A DNA stretch of 64,000 bases, taken from contig KB910522.1 in assembly GCA_000383115.1 (NCBI GenBank), positions 10,714 to 74,713 on the forward strand, read 5' to 3'. Under the pieces are notes generated by a model, which was given only the letters and a program-made list of their open reading frames with translations, did not search any database and had not been told where the DNA came from. How positions within the stretch are numbered: the first letter of the stretch is position 1; each line of letters begins with the position of its first letter. Positions 53,303 through 63,227 of the stretch are shown piece after piece. The position numbers and the translations under genes are program-made. This stretch comes from an alpha proteobacterium SCGC AAA015-N04. Lineage in GTDB: Bacteria; Pseudomonadota; Alphaproteobacteria; Puniceispirillales; Marisalimonadaceae.

Positions 53303-53590
53303 CTACTTTAATTTTAATAAAATATTCTTGAGTAATTTTTCATGCTCATTCAAAGTAAATTTTAAAGAATTTAGATCTTTTTTTATTGTACTTAAATCAT
53401 CATTTGGCCATTTTTCTGTTTCTGTATCAACGATATTTGTTAGAGTAATAGTATTTTTAAAATCACTAGACTTCTCATCATTTAAAATTTTATTTTCAGT
53501 GTTTTTAAAATTTTGTGAACTTGCAAATTTTTTTACTTCTAAAATTTCTGCTTTGATTGCACTAATCTTTTTTTCTTTATTTTTATTCAA
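53303..53590 (-). CDS. Hypothetical protein (95 aa, charged, likely helical)
   Basis: Intact ORF; Lys/Glu/Asn-rich; competes with an antisense ORF. Confidence 0.45.
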   Translation of the reverse strand: MNKNKEKKISAIKAEILEVKKFASSQNFKNTENKILNDEKSSDFKNTITLTNIVDTETEKWPNDDLSTIKKDLNSLKFTLNEHEKLLKNILLKLK

Positions 53591-53722
53591 ACTTTCCTCT
53601 AATCAATAAATATAAGATATAATATTGTCTAAAAAATAACAATTGTATATAATTTCATTTTAAATATTTAGCAATTATATCAGAGAATCCATATTGCTCA
53701 ATAAATTTAGTTAGGAAGCCAA

Positions 53723-54448
53723 ATGAATATAATTAATTCAATTAAAACTTCAATGTTAGTTCCAATTCATCCTGCTGGTATGCCATTTATAGCAATATTT
53801 ACGATTTTTTCATTAATCATTGGCTGGTTATGGACCCCTTTATTTTTTCTGGGGTTAGTTTTAACAACTTGGTGTATATATTTTTTTAGGAATCCAAATC
53901 GGGTGACACCGATTTACTCAGGAACAAATAAAAATAATTTAATTATAGCTCCTGCAGATGGGCGGGTTATAGAAATTTCAAAAGTTACTCCTAGTGAAGA
54001 AATTGGACTTCCTAGTGGTGATTGGACTAGAGTCTGTATTTTTATGAATGTTTTTGATGTACATGTAAATCGTTCCCCAATGAAAGGACAGATAACTTAT
54101 AAAAAATATATTCCCGGTATCTTTTTGAATGCAAGTCTTGACAAGGCATCAGATAATAACGAGAGACTAATTTTAGGTATGAATACAGAAAACGGAAACC
54201 AAATAGCATTTGTTCAAATTGCAGGTTTAGTAGCTAGAAGAATAATTTGTGATGTAGATACTGGATCTAAACTTAAGTCAGGTCAAGTTTTTGGTCTTAT
54301 AAGATTTGGAAGTAGAGTTGACGTTTATTTTCCTTCCAATGTGTCTATATTGGTTTTAAAAGGACAAAAAATGATTGCTGGCGAAACAATAATAGGAGAC
54401 TTTACGAAAAGTAGAAAATCTGTAAGGGAAGAGGTGAATGAAAGGTAA
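53723..54448 (+). CDS. psd: Phosphatidylserine decarboxylase (short proenzyme type)
   Basis: APADGRVIEI; MNVFDVHVNRSPMKG; GLIRFGSRVDVY (LGxS-like processing region). Confidence 0.94.
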   Translation: MNIINSIKTSMLVPIHPAGMPFIAIFTIFSLIIGWLWTPLFFLGLVLTTWCIYFFRNPNRVTPIYSGTNKNNLIIAPADGRVIEISKVTPSEEIGLPSGDWTRVCIFMNVFDVHVNRSPMKGQITYKKYIPGIFLNASLDKASDNNERLILGMNTENGNQIAFVQIAGLVARRIICDVDTGSKLKSGQVFGLIRFGSRVDVYFPSNVSILVLKGQKMIAGETIIGDFTKSRKSVREEVNER

Positions 54449-55229
54449 AGGTATTAAGCTAGCCAAAAAAGCATTTCAATCAAGACCAAGACGTTTCTCA
54501 GTTATTTGGATGTTGCCTAACTTTTTAACTATATGTGCCCTTATTTTTGGTTTGCAAGCAATGTATCAAGCAATTTTTAGTAATTGGGATAATGTAATTA
54601 TAATGATAATAATTGCTTCTGTTTTTGACATGTTAGATGGAAGAGTAGCCAGATTATTTAAGACTACAAGTGAATTTGGCATGCATCTAGACTCATTATC
54701 AGATTTTGTTGTTTTTGGGGCTGTTCCAGCATTTAGCATATACTTATGGATGGATAAACCCCAAGGTAATTTTTTTTGGATTATAATTGTTTTATTTGTA
54801 ATTTGTTCTGCATTAAGATTAGCTAGATTTAATTCAGAGTTATCTGAAAGACCAAACTACGCCAAAAATTATTTTAATGGTATTCCGACACCAGCAGCAG
54901 CTTTTTTGATGTTGTTTCCTATTGCTGTTGATGAGTTTTTAATCCACCATGATATCAAGTCTTTTGAGACTATAGCTTTATGGATCGGTTTTATATCTAT
55001 TGGTATGGTAAGTAGCTTACCTACTTTTTCCGGAAAGGTATTTCAAATTCCAAAATCTTTTGTAATTCCCTTACTAATTATACTAGCTTTGCTAAGTAAT
55101 GCCATTATTAGTAACCCAATAAAAGGATTTATAATTTTGGTACTAGTTTATATAATTAGCTTACCATTTGCTTCAATATTTTACTGGCGTTTGAAAAAGA
55201 GAGCAGAAGCACTAAATTTAAAAACTTAA
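54438..55229 (+). CDS. pssA: CDP-diacylglycerol--serine O-phosphatidyltransferase
   Basis: DMLDGRVARLFKTTSEFGMHLDSLSD CDP-alcohol phosphotransferase motif; overlaps psd. Confidence 0.95.
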   Translation: MKGKGIKLAKKAFQSRPRRFSVIWMLPNFLTICALIFGLQAMYQAIFSNWDNVIIMIIIASVFDMLDGRVARLFKTTSEFGMHLDSLSDFVVFGAVPAFSIYLWMDKPQGNFFWIIIVLFVICSALRLARFNSELSERPNYAKNYFNGIPTPAAAFLMLFPIAVDEFLIHHDIKSFETIALWIGFISIGMVSSLPTFSGKVFQIPKSFVIPLLIILALLSNAIISNPIKGFIILVLVYIISLPFASIFYWRLKKRAEALNLKT

Positions 55230-55239
55230 TATTTGAAAT

Positions 55240-56301
55240 TTATATAGTTTCAAATAACCTTTTCCACCCTGGTTTAGAGCTTCCAACTGCTTTCCCCTCA
55301 TAAATTGCTCTATTACATGCTCTTGCAACGCAATCGCTTGCTCTAGAACCTAAAGCTAATATATCAACATTTTCTAATACTTGTTCTTCGATATCTTGAC
55401 ATGTTGTTATTGAAAAGATTGTGTCTCCGTCCATGGGTGTGTGAGCAGGATTCAATGATCTTGCGATTCCATCATGTGCCATTATAGCCAATCTTTTTAG
55501 ATTTGAACGAGTTAATGGTGCATCTGTAGCTACTACACCGATAACTGTATTATTTGAAATATTATCAAAATTTTCTTTTTTACCAATTGACGGTGGTAAC
55601 CTTTTTGCTCTTAAAACATTGTCGTACACTTCATTTGATACTCCATATCCACCAAATTCATTTCCAAACTCTAAGTGAGCTGACAAAAAGTGGGGGCCTT
55701 CATTTAATAATGGATTTCCAACAGCATTATTTATTACAAGTGTACCAACTGTATATTTACTTCTGTTAGAGTATATTTGAGTCCATGATGATGATCCTTG
55801 TCCCCCTTTAACTGTTGCTGTGGTTGCTCCACAACCAGCTCCGTGCGATCCTAACAAAAAATTTTCACTTTTATTCTTATACGCCTGATTTGCAAGGTTT
55901 CTCCAAGGAGATTTCTTACCTATAACATTAACGTGAGGATTATTTTTTATATTTAAGTCAAAGATCACAGCTCCAGGGACAAGTGGAATAATTGCTTTAC
56001 CTACTTTATACCCTTTTTGGTCTTGTCTTAATAAATCTTGAACTTCTGAGCAAGCATCTAGTCCAAATGCCGAGCCACCAGAAAGAACAATTGCATCAGC
56101 TCGTCCTACAGAGTTTTCTAAACTTAACATGTCTGTTTCTCTTGTGCCTGGCCCCCCACCTCTTACATCTACCGCTGCTGAAAAAGGTTTGTCTCCTATG
56201 ATCACTGTTACACCGGTGCCAATGTTATAATTTTCGGCATGACCTACTTGAACTCCAGGAACATCTGTAATAAGGTTTTTCTTTCCGGGGGTAGGATCCA
56301 T
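55240..56301 (-). CDS. P1 family peptidase (DmpA/L-aminopeptidase-D-esterase)
   Basis: ITDVPGVQVGHAEN; VDVRGGGPGTRETDML; IVLSGGSAFGLDA; GVVATDAPLTRSNLKRLAIMAHDGIARS. Confidence 0.92.
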   Translation of the reverse strand: MDPTPGKKNLITDVPGVQVGHAENYNIGTGVTVIIGDKPFSAAVDVRGGGPGTRETDMLSLENSVGRADAIVLSGGSAFGLDACSEVQDLLRQDQKGYKVGKAIIPLVPGAVIFDLNIKNNPHVNVIGKKSPWRNLANQAYKNKSENFLLGSHGAGCGATTATVKGGQGSSSWTQIYSNRSKYTVGTLVINNAVGNPLLNEGPHFLSAHLEFGNEFGGYGVSNEVYDNVLRAKRLPPSIGKKENFDNISNNTVIGVVATDAPLTRSNLKRLAIMAHDGIARSLNPAHTPMDGDTIFSITTCQDIEEQVLENVDILALGSRASDCVARACNRAIYEGKAVGSSKPGWKRLFETI

Positions 56302-56383
56302 CTTTGATCTTTCTCTATCAATACTTATTTAGAATGATTATTAAATGACGTCAATATTATCCTTACTCAAAGACAACAGGTAG

Positions 56384-57556
56384 TTGGAACAATCTAAGAA
56401 AAATATTATAGTTCTTTCGATTGCACAAGGGTTATCTGTTACTTCTACAAATATTAATATGATAAATACTGGTTTAGTTGGATCTATTCTTGCAACAGAT
56501 CCGTCTTATGCGACTCTTCCATTGTCACTACAATTTCTTACAATAGCCATAACTCTAATACCTGTTTCATTAATAATGGGTAGAATAGGTAGAAGACCGA
56601 TGTTCTTGATAGGAGCAATGACCGCCTTCATTGGATGCTTAATTATAGCATATTCAATTTTTGATAAGGTCTTTTCTTTATTCATAGTTGGATCAATTTT
56701 GTTAGGTTTTTCTCAAGCTAATCAACAGTTTTATCGTTATGCTGCGGCAGATAATGTTTCAACAAAGTTTAAAAGTAAAGCCATATCTTTAGTTTTAGCA
56801 GGAGGATTGATCGCTGCAATTGTAGGGCCAGAGATTTCTAGATACTCCTTTGATTTTTTTTCAGATTTTGTATATTTAGCGACTTACTTATGTGCTGCAT
56901 TAATACAAATTATTAATTTTGGGATTCTAATATTTGTTAAAATAAAAAAACCAATACCAACAAAAAATTCAATTAGGCCATTAAGTAAGATTTTAACTCA
57001 TAAAACAATGATTATTGCGATATTAGCTGCTTCAGTTGGATATTCTTTAATGAGTTTTATAATGACTGCTACTCCTCTGCAGATTGTAAATGTTTGTAAA
57101 TTAGGAGACAGTGCAAGTGCAACTGTAATTCAGTGGCATGTAATCGCTATGTTTGCACCCTCATTTTTTACAGGATCAATTATAAATTTTCTAGGAAGTC
57201 GCAAAGTTATGATGATGGGTGTTTTGCTATATATAATATCAATTTGTTTTAGCATTATGGGGCAAACCATTGAATACTTTTGGATATCACTATTTTTATG
57301 CGGTTTAGGATGGAATTTTCTTTATGTGGGAGGAAGTGACATAATAGCAAAATCAGCCTTGGCAGAAGAAAGAGCTAAAGTACAAGGGGTTACAGATTTT
57401 ATTATTTTTTTATTTGTAGCATCAGGATCTTTTTTAGCAGGTAATTTACACAATAATCTTGGATGGGAAATAATGATGTTTTATACATCAATACCGATAT
57501 TTATTTTATTTCTAAGTATAGTGTTTATTAATCCTAGAGAAATAAAGACAACCTAA
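56384..57556 (+). CDS. MFS transporter
   Basis: About 12 TM segments; MGRIGRRPMFLIGA loop motif; start TTG. Confidence 0.85.
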   Translation: MEQSKKNIIVLSIAQGLSVTSTNINMINTGLVGSILATDPSYATLPLSLQFLTIAITLIPVSLIMGRIGRRPMFLIGAMTAFIGCLIIAYSIFDKVFSLFIVGSILLGFSQANQQFYRYAAADNVSTKFKSKAISLVLAGGLIAAIVGPEISRYSFDFFSDFVYLATYLCAALIQIINFGILIFVKIKKPIPTKNSIRPLSKILTHKTMIIAILAASVGYSLMSFIMTATPLQIVNVCKLGDSASATVIQWHVIAMFAPSFFTGSIINFLGSRKVMMMGVLLYIISICFSIMGQTIEYFWISLFLCGLGWNFLYVGGSDIIAKSALAEERAKVQGVTDFIIFLFVASGSFLAGNLHNNLGWEIMMFYTSIPIFILFLSIVFINPREIKTT

Positions 57557-57559
57557 GAG

Positions 57560-58576
57560 TTACCCCCCTGTCAAGGACATATGTCTATTAACAGAAATGT
57601 TTGTTGACTGACGTGAAATTTCAAAATCATGTCCTTTAGGTTTTCTATCTATTGCTTTTTTGATGGCATCTTCAAGTGCATCCAAACCTTTTTCTCGTAA
57701 GATAGTTTTTAAATCAGCATTGTCGTCTTGACCCAGGCACATATAAAGAATTCCCGTGCAGGTAAGCCTTACTCTGTTGCAACTTTCACAAAAGTTATGA
57801 GTTAAAGGGGTAATAAATCCTAGTTTGTTGTTAGTTTCTTTCACAGAAACATATCTAGCAGGACCACTGGTTCTTTCTGGAAGATCGCTTAGAGTAAATT
57901 TCTTTTCAAGTTCTTTTCTTACTTTTGATAAAGGGAGATATTGTCCATATCTTTTATCTCCACCAATATCACCCATTGGCATTACTTCAATTATCGTCAT
58001 GTCAAAACTTTCTTCTCCACACCATGACAATATTTCTGGTAAATGGTTTTGATTAAAATTACTGATAGCAACAGTATTTATTTTAATTTTAAGGCCGACT
58101 TCTTGAGCTTTTTTAAGGCCTTTTTTGACTTTTTCAAGATCTCCCCATCTCGTTATTTCTCTGAACTTTTTAGGGTTAAGATGATCTAACGACACGTTTA
58201 TTCGTCTAACACCAGCATTATATAATTCTTCTGCTTTCTCAGCTAGTTGACTACCATTTGTTGTAATTGTTAACTCATCTAGAGAGCTTCCAACCTCTTT
58301 ACCAAGATTATTTATAACTTGCATTATACCTTTTCTGACCAGGGGTTCGCCACCTGTTAATCTAATTTTCTTTGTACCAAGTTTCATAAAAACTCTGCAG
58401 ATATCTTCAATTTCCTCAAGGCTTAAAATATCTTTTTTTGGAAGAAATTGCATATCTTCTGCCATACAATAGGTACATCTGAAATCACACCTATCAGTCA
58501 CAGATACTCTCAAATAATCTACAGTTCTTCCATAAGGATCAATTAACTTATTTGTATTTTTAATTACTTCATCCAT
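57560..58576 (-). CDS. moaA: GTP 3',8-cyclase MoaA
   Basis: [53 protein letters not shown]-terminal GG. Confidence 0.96.
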   Translation of the reverse strand: MDEVIKNTNKLIDPYGRTVDYLRVSVTDRCDFRCTYCMAEDMQFLPKKDILSLEEIEDICRVFMKLGTKKIRLTGGEPLVRKGIMQVINNLGKEVGSSLDELTITTNGSQLAEKAEELYNAGVRRINVSLDHLNPKKFREITRWGDLEKVKKGLKKAQEVGLKIKINTVAISNFNQNHLPEILSWCGEESFDMTIIEVMPMGDIGGDKRYGQYLPLSKVRKELEKKFTLSDLPERTSGPARYVSVKETNNKLGFITPLTHNFCESCNRVRLTCTGILYMCLGQDDNADLKTILREKGLDALEDAIKKAIDRKPKGHDFEISRQSTNISVNRHMSLTGG

Positions 58577-58694
58577 AGAAATATATCTCGTATATCTCCC
58601 AAAAAAAATACACTATACTCTAATTTTTTAAATTTAAGTAACATTTTTTTTAGAAGATATATAATGTATATGATATAAGTATTTTAGGTAAATA

Positions 58695-59351
58695 ATGAAT
58701 AATAATAAAATTTATAGACGAAATCCAGCTGCAGGCGGAAATGCAAATAAATTAGTTGTTTTTCTTCATGGATATGGTGCAGATGGAAAAGATTTAATTG
58801 ATTTGGCCAATCCTTTCGGAATGGCTTTGCCAAACGCGAGCTTTATTTCCCCGGATGCCCCGCAACCATGTGCAATGTCTCATCAAGGGAGGCAATGGTT
58901 TCCAATAGAGGAAATTCCTAAGGGTGCTATTAAGGCATCACTAGGTTTGCTAGATTTAATTGAAAATCAAGCCAAAAAATTAAATCTTACTTTTAAAGAT
59001 GTAATACTTATTGGTTTTTCACAAGGTGCTATGATGAGTATGCAATGTTTGTTAATTAATAACGAACAACTTGGTGCAATTATAGGATATTCAGGCGCAC
59101 TTAGAGAAGAAAATATAGATGCTGCAAATGATAAAATTTCAAACGGCAAACACAAATTTTCACATACTCCAATATTACTTGTTCACGGAGAACAAGACGA
59201 AGTAGTACCTTTTCAATCGTTAGAAAAATCAAAAAATTTGCTAAATAATATAGGGTTTAATGTTCAGACTTTGTCTCGACAAAATCTTGCACATGGGATT
59301 GATCCTGAAGGGATCAGTAAAGGGATGGATTTTTTAAAATCACTAAAATAA
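58695..59351 (+). CDS. Phospholipase/carboxylesterase family hydrolase
   Basis: VVFLHGYGADGKDLI; IGFSQGAMMSMQ; LVHGEQDEVVPF. Confidence 0.92.
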   Translation: MNNNKIYRRNPAAGGNANKLVVFLHGYGADGKDLIDLANPFGMALPNASFISPDAPQPCAMSHQGRQWFPIEEIPKGAIKASLGLLDLIENQAKKLNLTFKDVILIGFSQGAMMSMQCLLINNEQLGAIIGYSGALREENIDAANDKISNGKHKFSHTPILLVHGEQDEVVPFQSLEKSKNLLNNIGFNVQTLSRQNLAHGIDPEGISKGMDFLKSLK

Positions 59352-59438
59352 TTCACTTATATAGAATTTTTTTGTTTAATTAAATTGCAATGTTGTTAGT
59401 GTAATTAAATACCTAATTATAATCAAAAAATATATTAA

Positions 59439-60002
59439 ATGTCTACTTACTCTTTTTCTCCGACTTTAGTTTTAAACGCTGATTATCAACCCTTAAGTTA
59501 TTTTCCATTATCGTTATGGTCTTGGCAAGATACAATAAAGGCTGTTTTCCTTGATAGGGTGAATATTGTATCAGAATACGATGAGATTGTTAGGTCACCA
59601 GGTTTTTCTATGAAAGTCCCCAGTGTTATTTCTTTAAAAGAGTATATAAAAAATCAAAAATCACCAGTCTTTACAAGATTTAATGTTTTTTTAAGAGATA
59701 AATTTTCTTGTCAGTATTGTGGTATAGTTAAACAGTCACATGATTTAACATTTGATCATGTAATACCAAGATCTAAGGGTGGCAAAACAAACTGGACTAA
59801 TGTGGTTGCAGCTTGCAGACCATGTAACTTTAAAAAAGGAAGTAAAAATGCTAAGGATGTAAAAATGTTTCCAATAACTAAACCCGAAGCTCCTTCTTCA
59901 AATTTACTAAAAAAACATGGAAGACATTTCCCTCCAAATTATTTACATGAATCTTGGAGAGATTTTTTGTATTGGGATACAGAACTAGAAAGTTCTGGTT
60001 AG
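59439..60002 (+). CDS. HNH endonuclease family protein
   Basis: CQYCGIVKQSHDLTFDHVIPRSKGGKTNWTNVVAACRPCNFKKGSK. Confidence 0.92.
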   Translation: MSTYSFSPTLVLNADYQPLSYFPLSLWSWQDTIKAVFLDRVNIVSEYDEIVRSPGFSMKVPSVISLKEYIKNQKSPVFTRFNVFLRDKFSCQYCGIVKQSHDLTFDHVIPRSKGGKTNWTNVVAACRPCNFKKGSKNAKDVKMFPITKPEAPSSNLLKKHGRHFPPNYLHESWRDFLYWDTELESSG

Positions 60003-60012
60003 AAGATTTGAA

Positions 60013-60537
60013 CTATATTTTTTCCGAAATATTTATTGCCGTTCTACAACCAAGTTGGACAATAGCTTTCATTATTCCATAACCAGGTGCGTTTTCTCCG
60101 TCATGCTCCATACCAGTTTCCAGATGATCTAATTCATCATCTCTAAATTTCATTAAGGTTTTTTTTAGTTCCTTGTGATCGTCATTAAGTGTTTCTGCTT
60201 GTTTAGCGTAATGTTCGCCTATAACTTCTTCCACAGCAATAGTACACGCCATAGCTGCTTTTTTACCCATAACAGCACTAGCTACTCCAAGTCCAAAGCC
60301 CATGACATTCCATAGTGGAAGTAAAGCTGTAGGTCTCGTATCATTTTCAAACAAAAGTTGATTGAATGTGTCTAAATGTTCTTGTTCTTGTTCTTTCATA
60401 TGTTTAATTATTGGACCTACAGGAGTATTTTTTAGAATTGCTAATTGACCATCATAAATTTTTGCAGCTGCAGTTTCACCTGCGTGATCTACTCTTAAAA
60501 TTGAATCTATATGTTCTTTGTTTAATTTTTTATTCAT
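60013..60537 (-). CDS. coq7: Demethoxyubiquinone hydroxylase
   Basis: RVDHAGETAAAKIYDGQ; HMKEQEQEHLDTFNQL; EEVIGEHYAKQ; RDDELDHLETG diiron motifs. Confidence 0.94.
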   Translation of the reverse strand: MNKKLNKEHIDSILRVDHAGETAAAKIYDGQLAILKNTPVGPIIKHMKEQEQEHLDTFNQLLFENDTRPTALLPLWNVMGFGLGVASAVMGKKAAMACTIAVEEVIGEHYAKQAETLNDDHKELKKTLMKFRDDELDHLETGMEHDGENAPGYGIMKAIVQLGCRTAINISEKI

Positions 60538-61016
60538 ATTTTAATTAACCTTTTATTAAGTAAAAAAATATTAGTTAGTAAGAATGCAAAAAATGACGCA
60601 AATGCGTTCCAACCAGCTAAAGACAAACCAAATATTTCAAACATTACTTCATCACATTTGATAGGAGATTTTTCTAATAGATATTTAAGTGTATCTTTTG
60701 AAAAATCAATATTTGATGAACACCCATCAGGACCAATCCAAAAACTCATCTCTATACCAAAGTGGTATAATCCTGCTACAGAGCTTAAAAGCCAGAGAAT
60801 GCCTCCCCCAAATAGTAAAAGGTTTTTTGAAATTGAAATTTTTTTAAAAAAAAGAATAATTATTAAACTATAAGTAATGATTGCACCATGAAACCATCTT
60901 TGTGTAATACAAAGATCACATGGCAAAGCTCCATGAAAATATTCTATATAAAAAGCTGAAGACAACATTAAAGAGGATATAAGAAAGGAAATTTTAAAAA
61001 TATTATATACAGACAT
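60534..61016 (-). CDS. dsbB: Disulfide bond formation protein B
   Basis: LPCDLCITQRWFHG; 4 TM segments. Confidence 0.87.
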   Translation of the reverse strand: MSVYNIFKISFLISSLMLSSAFYIEYFHGALPCDLCITQRWFHGAIITYSLIIILFFKKISISKNLLLFGGGILWLLSSVAGLYHFGIEMSFWIGPDGCSSNIDFSKDTLKYLLEKSPIKCDEVMFEIFGLSLAGWNAFASFFAFLLTNIFLLNKRLIKI

Positions 61017-61610
61017 CTAAAAAATATAGATCGAAAATGTGATTATTGCTATTCCTAAAATAGTAGAACATATAAGAATGTGTTTTTGTAAAAATAATAG
61101 AGCGGGCATTCCAAAAATTTTTGTTAAATATGCAACTATAAAAAACCTTATACCCCTGCCTAGAATGGATATAAATATAAATCCAATTATGTTTATTCCG
61201 GCAATACCACTTGTGATGGTAATGATTTTGTATGGAAGTGGAGTAAATGCTCCTAAAAAAATTATTAGCAAACCATTTTCTTTATAAGCAGACTTTACAG
61301 CATTAAATTTTGTTTCAGTGAACCAAGGTATATTCAATAATATATTCTCAACAGAAGGTCCTACAAAATAACCAAGCATCCATCCAATAATTCCTCCAAT
61401 TACAGAGCCAATTGTAGAAAATAATGCAAATTTTAATGCTTTTTTAGGAGCAGCCAATGTTAATCCTGCAAGGAACGGGTCAACTGGGATAGGAAAAATT
61501 ACTGATTCTATTAAAGAGATAAACCCGAGAATTTTATCAGCCAAAGGTTTTGTAGCATTGTGCTTTGCTTTATCAATTAAAATTTTAATTTTTATATTTA
61601 AGAGTTTCAT
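61017..61610 (-). CDS. YqaA/DedA-type SNARE-associated (VTT) membrane protein
   Basis: FIESVIFPIPVDPFLAGL; FSTIGSVIGGIIGWMLGYFVG. Confidence 0.85.
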   Translation of the reverse strand: MKLLNIKIKILIDKAKHNATKPLADKILGFISLIESVIFPIPVDPFLAGLTLAAPKKALKFALFSTIGSVIGGIIGWMLGYFVGPSVENILLNIPWFTETKFNAVKSAYKENGLLIIFLGAFTPLPYKIITITSGIAGINIIGFIFISILGRGIRFFIVAYLTKIFGMPALLFLQKHILICSTILGIAIITFSIYIF

Positions 61611-61700
61611 GTTGCTTCTTATTATACTAAAAATTTGATATTTATATTTAATTTATTAACATTGTTATAAGTATTAAAAAAGTTTATTAAATGGTAATTT

Positions 61701-61785
61701 GGGGATATGGTGAAATAGGTAAACACGCTGGTCTCAAAAACCAGTGCCGAAAGGCTTCCCGGTTCGATTCCGGGTATCCCTACCA
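61701..61785 (+). tRNA. tRNA-Leu (anticodon CAA), CCA encoded
   Basis: Acceptor GGGGATA/TATCCCT, anticodon arm CTGGT-CTCAAAA-ACCAG, long variable arm, T-arm CCCGGTTCGATTCCGGG, ACCA end. Confidence 0.95.
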
Positions 61786-61869
61786 AACCGCACATTTAAA
61801 GGTAGATAACGATTTCAGGAGGTTGTTTGTACTATTAGGTACCTTCGGCATTATTGCTTTTTTGCAACG

Positions 61870-61903
61870 GTGTACGAAAAGTGTACGAAAATGTGTACGA
61901 AAT
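61870..61903 (+). repeat. Three tandem copies of (G)TGTACGAAAA, 11-12 bp period
   Basis: GTGTACGAAAA GTGTACGAAAA T GTGTACGAAAT. Confidence 0.85.
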
Positions 61904-61930
61904 TGAGTATTTGATGACACTATATGCATT

Positions 61931-62140
61931 TTACTTTTGGACTTTCTTTAGATATTTTACTGAAGCATTAGGCTTTACTTTAGCGTATCTATCCATAGTT
62001 GTTTTTACAGAAGCATGACCTAATCGATGAGATACTAACTTTAAAGGTATTTCTGTATTTGCTAAATTAGTAGCATGAGTGTGTCTTAAATCATGAGGAG
62101 CATAATAGGGTAGTTCAGCTTCTCTAGTTAAAATTGTCAT
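61931..62140 (-). pseudogene. Tyrosine recombinase/phage integrase C-terminal remnant
   Basis: PHDLRHTHATNLANTEIPLKLVSHRLGHASVKTTMDRYAKV contains HxxR, HxLGH and catalytic Y; N-terminal and first-Arg regions absent. Confidence 0.88.
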
Positions 62141-62181
62141 GGTTGTTCTACCAATTTTTATCAGTAATGTGAGATAATTTT

Positions 62182-62415
62182 ATGTTTAAGTTAAATAGTT
62201 TTTGTAAAGAATGTTTCGACCCTTACAAAATAGTTTGGAATTGCAAGAAACATATTGAAGATAAAGAATGGATTTATCTTTGTGGCAATTGTATTCGATA
62301 TTACAAATATCTTAATGGTAGAAAATTTAAATCCCAGTTCCAGAATATTAAACGAATAATAAGATGTAGATTGAAATTATCTAATTCAGAATTACCTATA
62401 TACCATGCAAATTAA
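62182..62415 (+). CDS. Small Cys-rich hypothetical protein (77 aa)
   Basis: FCKECFDPYKIVWNCKKH...YLCGNCIRYYKYL: two CxxC pairs. Confidence 0.5.
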   Translation: MFKLNSFCKECFDPYKIVWNCKKHIEDKEWIYLCGNCIRYYKYLNGRKFKSQFQNIKRIIRCRLKLSNSELPIYHAN

Positions 62416-62436
62416 AGTATGAGGTGTTTCAATATT

Positions 62437-62550
62437 ATGAGTAAAGATTTTAAAGTTTTTTTGGGCGTAATCAGTTTTTTTGTTTTATTAAAAGGTTATA
62501 TATTTTTCAATATTAACCCATCAATGTATCTTAATCCTATAATAAATTAG
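62437..62550 (+). CDS. Putative 37-aa single-TM peptide ORF (not in supplied track)
   Basis: MSKDFKVFLGVISFFVLLKGYIFFNINPSMYLNPIIN*. Confidence 0.3.
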   Translation: MSKDFKVFLGVISFFVLLKGYIFFNINPSMYLNPIIN

Positions 62551-62679
62551 TCTTTGGATAATTTACCACCACTCCAAAAAATTCAAAGTGATATTATTCA
62601 AACTTATTTCATTTAGCAGATTTTTTTAAATAGTGATAAACAATATATATTATAGTGAAAATTAATAAGAGTATCTGAA

Positions 62680-62982
62680 ATGTTTATAAGAATAGTTACA
62701 ATAAAGTGTCCAAATGAAATAGCAAAAAAAGCTCTAAAATTGTTAAATAAAGAAGTGACACACGAACAAATGAGAATTGGCCTCATTAAAGAAACATCTA
62801 TTGACACATCTGAGACAACTGTTGTCTATGTCAAATATTGGCTTTCTGAAAAACACTTCGATAAAGGTAGAAAAGATTGGCAAAAAACATCTAAAGAATT
62901 TAATGATATGGGAGCAATTATTTCAGCAGTAGGTGGAGAAGCAGACATCATTATGTCAGACGATTTTAAAAACCATTTATAG
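62680..62982 (+). CDS. Hypothetical protein (100 aa)
   Basis: Intact ORF with balanced composition; antisense ORF less plausible. Confidence 0.6.
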   Translation: MFIRIVTIKCPNEIAKKALKLLNKEVTHEQMRIGLIKETSIDTSETTVVYVKYWLSEKHFDKGRKDWQKTSKEFNDMGAIISAVGGEADIIMSDDFKNHL

Positions 62983-63227
62983 TTTTAAAATACTTATCAA
63001 TATTGAATCGAAATAAAAATTTTTATGAAAATCAAAAAAAATATAACAAAAAAATAAAAATGATACTTAATCCAATCATCATTAAAAACTTTTTATAAAC
63101 TTCCCACATAATGTTAATATAACCCCCAAAGTTCCCAATCCCCTACTTTCAATTGGGGAACAGATTATCCATCACTTACCCATAATATTTAAAATGTAAT
63201 TGAAAAAGTGTTATTTCAAAAAATAAT

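Noticed and set aside
53328-53609. Plus-strand 93-aa ORF opposite the 95-aa hypothetical
   Set aside because: Ser/Phe-rich reverse-complement translation typical of a shadow ORF; the minus-strand frame looks more protein-like, although confidence is modest.
61691-61906. Plus-strand 71-aa ORF
   Set aside because: Overlaps the tRNA-Leu and the TGTACGAAA repeats; not a plausible protein gene.
63150-63165. GTTCCCAATCCCC...ATTGGGGAAC stem in the island-like region (around 63132-63172)
   Set aside because: Imperfect pairing with a bulge and no clear RNA family context; insufficient to call an ncRNA or terminator.
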